Shown here in pieces: positions 58,734 to 64,000 of a stretch of 64,000 nt of DNA (positions within the stretch are counted from its first letter, which is position 1; each line of letters starts with the position of its first letter). Below the pieces are notes generated by a model. The model did no database searches, was not told the origin of the DNA, and worked only from the letters and a program-made list of their open reading frames with translations. The translations under genes and the position numbers were made by a program. Source of the stretch: Acidobacteria bacterium Ga0077522 (GTDB lineage Bacteria > Acidobacteriota > Vicinamibacteria > Vicinamibacterales > Vicinamibacteraceae); assembly GCA_001464065.1 (NCBI GenBank), contig LNDN01000001.1:1-64000 (forward strand), written 5' to 3'.

Positions 58734-60743
58734 TTACCGGGTCTCGTAGCCCCACTCCCCCACCACCACGCCGAGCACGCGCGCGTCGCCGGGGACCTGC
58801 CAGGTCGGCGAGACCTGGAGGCGGATGGCGTGCCAGTGCCCGTCGGGATGCGGCGGCAACCGGTAGTCGAGGACGACCCAGGGCCCGGAGTCGACCAGGC
58901 GGCGGTCGGCCGGACGTCCATCGATGGCCACCTCGAGGCGCTGCGGCTGCGGCGACAGATTGCGGACGGGAATGCGCACACGCCACGCCTCGGCCGGCAC
59001 ATGGAGCACGGCATCCCCCGTGGTCCACCGATACGTTTCGCCGCGCGCGCCGAGCTGATCGGGATGCAGCCCCTCGTGCGGCGGCGCGGCCACGAGCGCC
59101 GCGCGACCACCAATCCAGCCCGTGCGGACGGGCCAGCTCGCGCAGGCGACCAGCAGCAACCCGACGGCCGTCACCCGCCACGCGCGCGGGAGCGGCGACG
59201 CGCCCAGCGTGGCGAGCGCCGCGCAGAGGGTGCCGACGACGACGTCCTCGCGCAGGAGGATGCGATCGCCGGTGAGCATCGTGAGGGTGTAGCCGACGAG
59301 ACCACCGACCAGGCCCGCGACCGGCCAGGTGGCGGCGGTGCGCGGCACGAGGTTGCCGGGCGCCCGCACCCCGATCACGACCGCCGCGAGCATCAGGACG
59401 AACGCCGCGAGCCCCAGGGCCCCCAGTTCGCTGGCCACGAGCAGATAGGTGTTGTGCGGCGACAGGCGCGCATCGCGCGGCAGCGACTCGATGCCGAGGG
59501 TGGCGCGGACCCGCTCGAACTCGCCAGGGGCGTTGCCGAGCCCCTGGCCGGTGAGTGGGTGCTCCTCGATCATGCGGAGGGCCACCTGCCACACGGCGAT
59601 GCGCCCCTTCGCGATGGCGTCGGGCGGCTGCCGCAGGTTGAAGGTGTAGAGCCACGTGTGGACGTACGAGGTCTGCTGTTCGTGCCGCACGTCGAGTGCC
59701 GTCCCCAGGGCGGCCACGCCCGCCACCACGACGAGCACGACCACGACCACGAGGCGCACGCCACGTCGCAGCGACCGCTGCACGAACGGTGACGGGTCGA
59801 TCGCGTCGAGTCCGTGGCGCAGGGCGATCCCCACCATGGTCAGCAGACCGGTGCCGAGCGCCACGAGCCCCGCGCGCCCCGCGGTCATGACGACCGCCGC
59901 GAACACGAGCCCGGCCCCGCTGGCCCACGCGGTACGCGTCCAGGCCGTCGAGCGCATGGCGAGGCCGACCAGCACTGGCGCGGTCAGGGCGTAGAACGCC
60001 GCGAGCGCATTCGGATCGATGTAGGTGGCGTTGATGCGGGTGATGCCGCTGTCGAAGACGAGCCAGGCCGTCTGCAGCCCGAGCCCCGTCCAGGCCTGCC
60101 CCATGCCGAACAGCGCGGTGAGAATGGCCGCGACGGCGGCCGCGCGCAGGGTCCGCTCACGCGTTGCGCGCGTGGCGGCCCACCCGACGATGAGGACGCA
60201 CAGCAGGCCATCCATCAGGGCGGTCCACGCCCGCAGTGTGGTCGGCGCCGCGGCGTGATCGACCGCGAAGATGTACTCCGGCACCTGGGTCTGCAGGAGG
60301 CGCCAGACGTGGGGGAGATCGACGCCGCGCCAGGGCTCCGGCGTGATCGACGCGAGGAACGACACGGTCGCCACGCCGACGAACACCCCCCATCCCGGCG
60401 CCATGCTGGTCCCGTCGCCGCGACGCCCGCAGAGGCGGATGACGATCCAGGGCAGGGCCTGGGTCGCCACGACGAGGTGGACGATGCCATCGGGGACGGC
60501 GGGCACCAGCGTCGGCCAGATGGGCAGCAGCGGCACCAGCCCGATGAGCACGGCGGGCGACCACTGCGGACGGAGCGCCGCGAGCGCGGTCAGGGCGAGC
60601 AGGCCCGCCCGCAGCCACAGCGGGATGGCGGGGGCGGTGGCCAGCACCCAGCCGGGCACGGCGAGGGACGCGCCCAGCAGGGGCAGGAGGGCGAGGCGTG
60701 ACCCGGCCTCGCGCCAGCCGCCCCACTGGGCCGCTGGCCTCAC
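58734..60743 (-). CDS. O-antigen ligase/polymerase-like membrane protein with C-terminal soluble domain
   Basis: This 669-residue protein has about 12 hydrophobic helices, with the WaaL/Wzy-like central loop GQGLGNAPGEFERVRATLGI and SPHNTYLLVASELGALGLAAFVLML typical of O-antigen ligase proteins. A soluble C-terminal region (about 540-669) has a beta-sandwich-like pattern (EAWRVRIPVRNLSPQPQRLEVAIDG). It joins or polymerises surface polysaccharide on the periplasmic side. The GTG 60743 start overlaps the SurA-N-like stop as GTGA. The substrate is unknown. Confidence 0.75.
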   Translation of the reverse strand: MRPAAQWGGWREAGSRLALLPLLGASLAVPGWVLATAPAIPLWLRAGLLALTALAALRPQWSPAVLIGLVPLLPIWPTLVPAVPDGIVHLVVATQALPWIVIRLCGRRGDGTSMAPGWGVFVGVATVSFLASITPEPWRGVDLPHVWRLLQTQVPEYIFAVDHAAAPTTLRAWTALMDGLLCVLIVGWAATRATRERTLRAAAVAAILTALFGMGQAWTGLGLQTAWLVFDSGITRINATYIDPNALAAFYALTAPVLVGLAMRSTAWTRTAWASGAGLVFAAVVMTAGRAGLVALGTGLLTMVGIALRHGLDAIDPSPFVQRSLRRGVRLVVVVVLVVVAGVAALGTALDVRHEQQTSYVHTWLYTFNLRQPPDAIAKGRIAVWQVALRMIEEHPLTGQGLGNAPGEFERVRATLGIESLPRDARLSPHNTYLLVASELGALGLAAFVLMLAAVVIGVRAPGNLVPRTAATWPVAGLVGGLVGYTLTMLTGDRILLREDVVVGTLCAALATLGASPLPRAWRVTAVGLLLVACASWPVRTGWIGGRAALVAAPPHEGLHPDQLGARGETYRWTTGDAVLHVPAEAWRVRIPVRNLSPQPQRLEVAIDGRPADRRLVDSGPWVVLDYRLPPHPDGHWHAIRLQVSPTWQVPGDARVLGVVVGEWGYETR

Positions 60744-61390
60744 GGCGTCCCCGCGATCTGGACAGGCGTGCGCTCGCGGATCCCGGCCAGCCAGTCGGCC
60801 ACGAGGGCCGTCCGCCGCGCCTGCACGAGGCTCCGCCGCGCCTCCCGGAGCTGGTCGGGCGTCGGCTCGCCACGGCCGCCGCGGGTGGCCTCGCGCGCCA
60901 CCTCGACGTCGGTGGGCTGCGCCGCGGCCGTGAAGCGTTGATCGACGTAGACGTCCATCCGCAGGTCGTCGGCGACCCACTCGCGCGCCTGGACCTCGGA
61001 CAGCCCCAGCGTGCGGAGCGCCCGCGTGAAGGCCTCCGGCCCGCCCGCCCGCTGCTGGGCCCGCGTCAGCCGCTCGTCCACGGCGGCGCCGATCGGCGCG
61101 GCGACGGAGAGGCGCTCGACCTCCACGTGCATCAGCTCGCGGGTGACCAGCCGGTCGATGGCCTCGGCGGCCGCCCCGGCCGCCGGGATCGAGCCGAGCA
61201 GGCGGGCTGCCTCGACGTCACGCCAGGTCAGGGCCTGCTCGCCGACGATGGCGACCAGCCGATCGACGAGCACGGCCTGCCCGGCCGGCGGCCGCGCGAC
61301 GGCCGGCATGGCCAGCAGGGTCAGCACGGCCAGATATACTGTCGCGGCCGCGCGGCGGCGCCATACCTTGATGAAACTGACGGTCGTCAT
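60740..61390 (-). CDS. Exported SurA N-terminal-like protein
   Basis: This 216-residue protein has a signal peptide ([22 protein letters not shown]) and a SurA-like chaperone N-domain: [42 protein letters not shown], then helices up to [18 protein letters not shown]. No prolyl isomerase (parvulin) domain is present, so it would be a chaperone-only version. It is translationally coupled to the O-antigen ligase-like gene and overlaps the divergent glycosyltransferase start by about 20 bases. Start is uncertain. Confidence 0.65.
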   Translation of the reverse strand: MTTVSFIKVWRRRAAATVYLAVLTLLAMPAVARPPAGQAVLVDRLVAIVGEQALTWRDVEAARLLGSIPAAGAAAEAIDRLVTRELMHVEVERLSVAAPIGAAVDERLTRAQQRAGGPEAFTRALRTLGLSEVQAREWVADDLRMDVYVDQRFTAAAQPTDVEVAREATRGGRGEPTPDQLREARRSLVQARRTALVADWLAGIRERTPVQIAGTP

Positions 61391-62057
61391 TCCGGTCTAC
61401 AACGAGGTCGATACGCTGCTGCACCTGCTCGACCGCGTGCAGGAGGTTGCCATCGAGAAGGAGCTCGTCCTCGTGGACGACTGCTCCACCGACGGGACGC
61501 GCGAACTGTTGCGCAGGACCAGCCTCCCCGCCAATGTCCGCGTGTTGTACCACGAACGCAACCAGGGCAAGGGCGCCGCGCTGCGCACCGGGTTCGCCTC
61601 GGCGACCGGCGACGTGGTGATCATCCAGGACGCCGATCTGGAGTACGACCCGCAGGAATATCCCAAGCTGCTCAAGCCCATCATCGAGGGCCGCGCCGAC
61701 GTGGTCTTCGGGTCTCGCTTTGCCGGCGGCGAAACGCACCGGGTGCTGTACTTCTGGCACTTCATGGGCAACAAGTTCCTCACCCTTGCCTCCAACGCCT
61801 TCACGAACCTGAACCTGACCGACATGGAGACCTGCTACAAGGTCTTCCGTCGCGAGGTGCTCCAGCGCATCACGGTGGAGGAGAACCGGTTCGGATTCGA
61901 GCCCGAAATCACGGCCAAGGTGGCCAAGCTCGGCGTCCGCATCTACGAGGTCGGGATCTCCTACGACGGGCGCACCTACGAAGAGGGCAAGAAGATCGGC
62001 TGGAAAGACGGCGTCCGCGCCCTGTGGTGCATCGTCAAGTACAACTGGTTCCGCTGA
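61371..62057 (+). CDS. Glycosyltransferase family 2, DPM1-like
   Basis: This 228-residue cytoplasmic-face enzyme has a GT-A fold with [12 protein letters not shown], the substrate-binding [12 protein letters not shown] (Asp36, Asp37), [10 protein letters not shown] and the metal motif QDADLEYDP (Asp87, Asp89). It is of the dolichyl-phosphate mannosyltransferase type, which makes polyprenyl-phosphate sugars used by GT-C enzymes. That fits the several GT-C-like proteins in the window. ATG 61371 is chosen; a -10-like TATACT lies at 61335. No lipid-carrier membrane helices follow, as in the soluble DPM1 group. Confidence 0.87.
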   Translation: MKLTVVIPVYNEVDTLLHLLDRVQEVAIEKELVLVDDCSTDGTRELLRRTSLPANVRVLYHERNQGKGAALRTGFASATGDVVIIQDADLEYDPQEYPKLLKPIIEGRADVVFGSRFAGGETHRVLYFWHFMGNKFLTLASNAFTNLNLTDMETCYKVFRREVLQRITVEENRFGFEPEITAKVAKLGVRIYEVGISYDGRTYEEGKKIGWKDGVRALWCIVKYNWFR

Positions 62058-62062
62058 CGGCC

Positions 62063-62168
62063 TTCGCTTCCCCCTTCCCCCTTCGGCCTTCCTCCTTTTC
62101 GCCCTTTTCGCCCTTTTCGCCCTTTCGGCATTCGGCATCCCGGCATTCCGGCATTCCGGCATTCCGCA
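62063..62168 (+). repeat. Short tandem repeat block, 7-9 bp units
   Basis: The convergent gap holds TTCCCCC twice, TTCGGCC, TTCCTCC, then TTTTCGCCC three times (62096-62122), then TTCGGCA/TTCCGGCA-type units to 62168. It is pyrimidine-rich on the plus strand and lies between the convergent ends of a glycosyltransferase gene and an Omp85 gene. Confidence 0.75.
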
Positions 62169-62191
62169 TGGCACCGAGCGACGCGAGCCTC

Positions 62192-64000
62192 CTAGAACGC
62201 CTGCCCGACCGTGATGTGCAGCGCCGTGCGGCTCTCGCGCCTGCCGTTGGCGAAGGTCTGCGGATCGAGCTTGAAGCCGAGGTCGATCCGGATCGGACCG
62301 ATGGGTGACAGGTAGCGGAGACCAAGCCCGGCCGCGCTCCGGATGGCGCCGACATCGAGGCTGGAGACCCGCGCGAAGACGTTGCCCGCATCGAAGAAGC
62401 CGGCCGCGACCAGTCCCCGCCAGACCGGGACCCGCACCTCGCCGTTGAAGATCAGCAGGGCGTTGCCGCCGGTCGGCAGGCCGTTGCGATCCAGCGTCGA
62501 CGGCTCACCGAGCCGGTCCTGCGCGAACCCCCGCACGGTGCTGTCGCCGCCGGCGAAGAAGCGCTCGGCGGCCGGCAGGTCGTTCACCACATCGATCAGC
62601 GACTGCCCATCCGGGCCGAACAGCGGCTGCCCATCGTCGCCGAGGCGGACGATCTCGCGCGGCAGGCCGCGGGCGAGGCCGAGCCGCGCGCCGCCGGCGA
62701 TGACGATCCGCCGCGGCCCCGGCACGCGGCGGTAGACGAATCCCTGCAGGAGGGTCTTGGCGAAGCCGACCTCCGACCCGATCGATCGCCCGGCGAACTC
62801 GCCGTCGACGGCGACGAACGTGCCCTTGCCCGGGTCGAGCGGGTCGTCCCGGGTGTCGCGAATCACCGAGTTGGTCACCGACGAGATGCGCACCTGCGGG
62901 AAGAGGCGGTCGACGTTGAGCTGGTCCTCGGGGGCGATGCGCGCGTCGTACAGCTCGGTCCGTCCGAACCCGTAACGCGCCACGAACGTGATGTGCTCGC
63001 CGAACAGCCGCGACCAGTCGACGCGGGCCTGCTGTCGCCGGAAGCTGAAGCTCGATCGGATCGCCTGCTCGACGAACGCCGTGACGTCGAGATTGGCGCT
63101 GTCGAGCAGGGCGCGCGGCTCGCGCCAGGTGCCGAGGACGCGGTACTCGTTGAGCGCGAGGCCACTGCCGTCGCGCTCGGGGTCGCCGGGGTAGTCGCGC
63201 GGACGCACGCTGGCGCGCAGGAACAGGCTGACCGCCCGGTTCTTGCCCCAGAGGTTGCGGCGCCCCGCTTCGAAGAAGCCGCGGGCGGCGAACTCGATGG
63301 TCTCCTCGACCGCCCCCGTCTCCTCCACCGTCCGCAGGCGCTGGCCCCCCTGGAGCCCGGCGCCGTAGCCGACGGTGGTCACGGGCGCCTCCTCGACGGT
63401 GATGATGACGTCGTGGGTGTCGACGTTGGCCTGTCCGACGTCGACGATGCGCACGCTGCGGAACAGCCCGAGGGCCGTCAGCCGGCGCTGGCTCTCGAAG
63501 ACGCGACTGAGGCCGAACGGCTGGCCGCGCTCGATGCGCAACTCGCGGCGGATCGTGTCCTCGCTGGTGCGGGCGTTGCCGACGACGAGGATCCGATCGA
63601 CGAGGGTCTGGCGCCCCTCGGTGAGCACGAAGGTGACGGCGATGGCCCCTGGGGTCGCCTCGTTGTCGAGCCGGGCCTCGATCTGCGCCTGCCGGTAGCC
63701 GTCGTCCAGGTAGCGGCGCAGGACCGCTTCGCGACTCGCGACCACGGCTGCCGACGAGAACGGCTGTCCCTGCGCGATGGTCAGCGCCGTTCGCAAGGTG
63801 GCCTCGTCGAGCGCGCGCACGCCCTCGAAGGTGATGCGTGACACGGTCGCGCGCACCCCCTCGTTGACCCGGAGGCGAATCTCGAGGGCCCCTTCCACGT
63901 CGGGCGACAGCGACGGGGCGCTGACGTCGGCGAGCGCCTGCTCGACCCGTGCCGCGGGAAAGCCGCTGTTCTGATACAGCTGGGTGATGGCGACGATGCC
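62192..64000 (-). CDS. Omp85/TamA/BamA-like outer membrane protein, C-terminal part
   Basis: This partial gene (602 residues seen) runs off the right edge; the frame stays open to 64000 with POTRA-like sequence (GIVAITQLYQNSGFPAARVEQAL). More POTRA repeats follow (GVRATVSRITFEGVRALDEATLRTAL, and others), then the beta-barrel with the conserved C-terminal GLRYLSPIGPIRIDLGFKLDP and terminal Phe. It is of the BamA/TamA type that inserts or transports outer membrane proteins. The N-terminus and start lie outside the window. The internal GTG at 63898 is not the true start. Confidence 0.9.
   Translation of the reverse strand, partial: GIVAITQLYQNSGFPAARVEQALADVSAPSLSPDVEGALEIRLRVNEGVRATVSRITFEGVRALDEATLRTALTIAQGQPFSSAAVVASREAVLRRYLDDGYRQAQIEARLDNEATPGAIAVTFVLTEGRQTLVDRILVVGNARTSEDTIRRELRIERGQPFGLSRVFESQRRLTALGLFRSVRIVDVGQANVDTHDVIITVEEAPVTTVGYGAGLQGGQRLRTVEETGAVEETIEFAARGFFEAGRRNLWGKNRAVSLFLRASVRPRDYPGDPERDGSGLALNEYRVLGTWREPRALLDSANLDVTAFVEQAIRSSFSFRRQQARVDWSRLFGEHITFVARYGFGRTELYDARIAPEDQLNVDRLFPQVRISSVTNSVIRDTRDDPLDPGKGTFVAVDGEFAGRSIGSEVGFAKTLLQGFVYRRVPGPRRIVIAGGARLGLARGLPREIVRLGDDGQPLFGPDGQSLIDVVNDLPAAERFFAGGDSTVRGFAQDRLGEPSTLDRNGLPTGGNALLIFNGEVRVPVWRGLVAAGFFDAGNVFARVSSLDVGAIRSAAGLGLRYLSPIGPIRIDLGFKLDPQTFANGRRESRTALHITVGQAF

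Noticed and set aside
61327-61390. Moving the SurA-like start to GTG 61327 to avoid overlap with the glycosyltransferase
   Set aside because: That start would cut away most of the signal peptide's basic end, so the longer start is kept with low certainty.

Overview
This is a GC-rich bacterial chromosome segment with mostly housekeeping and envelope genes. I see no phage, insertion sequence, plasmid or CRISPR feature. The best guess for the source is an Acidobacteriota member, probably near Vicinamibacteria. The reasons are the order tig-clpP-clpX-lon-engB-rho, a very long TonB-dependent receptor with an N-terminal carboxypeptidase-regulatory-like domain, DUF3500 and DUF2231/planctomycete-type cytochrome proteins, a PEP-CTERM protein and a class II ribonucleotide reductase. 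This is inference; no rRNA lies in the window.

Layout. 1-8.5 kb (plus strand): tRNA-Leu(UAG), then trigger factor, ClpP, ClpX, Lon, the GTPase EngB and transcription terminator Rho, a protein folding/turnover block. 8.5-12 kb: a CcmH-like cytochrome c maturation protein, a RegB/RegA-type redox two-component pair and an aldo/keto reductase. 12-17 kb: a PEP-CTERM protein, ribosomal protein L31, and an mrfB/mrfA pair (DEDDh exonuclease plus DUF1998 helicase) like the mitomycin repair operon of Bacillus. 17-30 kb: three GT-C-like membrane proteins across the window begin here, with an NhaR-like regulator, an HtrA-like protease, a four-gene minus-strand operon (alpha/beta hydrolase, DUF547, SDR, AGCS symporter), a DUF2231-cytochrome fusion divergent from heme A synthase, and a zinc metallopeptidase. 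30-40 kb: an HxlR regulator divergent from an MhqO-like ring-cleaving dioxygenase and coupled to a GH43-like protein, threonine aldolase, DUF3500 protein, cold shock protein, CoA-binding protein, TIM-barrel protein, fumarase and a DJ-1/PfpI protein.

40-50 kb (minus strand): a probable operon of a beta-propeller/HEAT/heme-binding protein, a TonB-dependent receptor, a NIPSNAP protein and a GT-C-like protein with a discoidin-like tail. 50-54 kb: the B12-dependent reductase nrdJ, which has a consensus promoter, two NrdR-box-like palindromes and a leader of about 285 nt. 54-58 kb: an NtrC-type response regulator, its membrane histidine kinase and a lipoprotein. 58-64 kb: a CPBP protease, an O-antigen ligase/polymerase-like protein, a SurA-N-like protein, a DPM1-like glycosyltransferase and the C-terminal part of an Omp85 protein, all suggesting envelope assembly.

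The most unusual non-coding signal is a set of short tandem repeats, mostly of 7-bp period but with different unit sequences, confined to intergenic gaps (about 214, 10948, 35161, 50138/50289, 53801 and 62063). They resemble in style the heptanucleotide STRR repeats of cyanobacteria. Strong GC hairpins without U-tracts follow clpX, lon and rho, whereas three minus-strand units end in hairpins with clear U-tracts.
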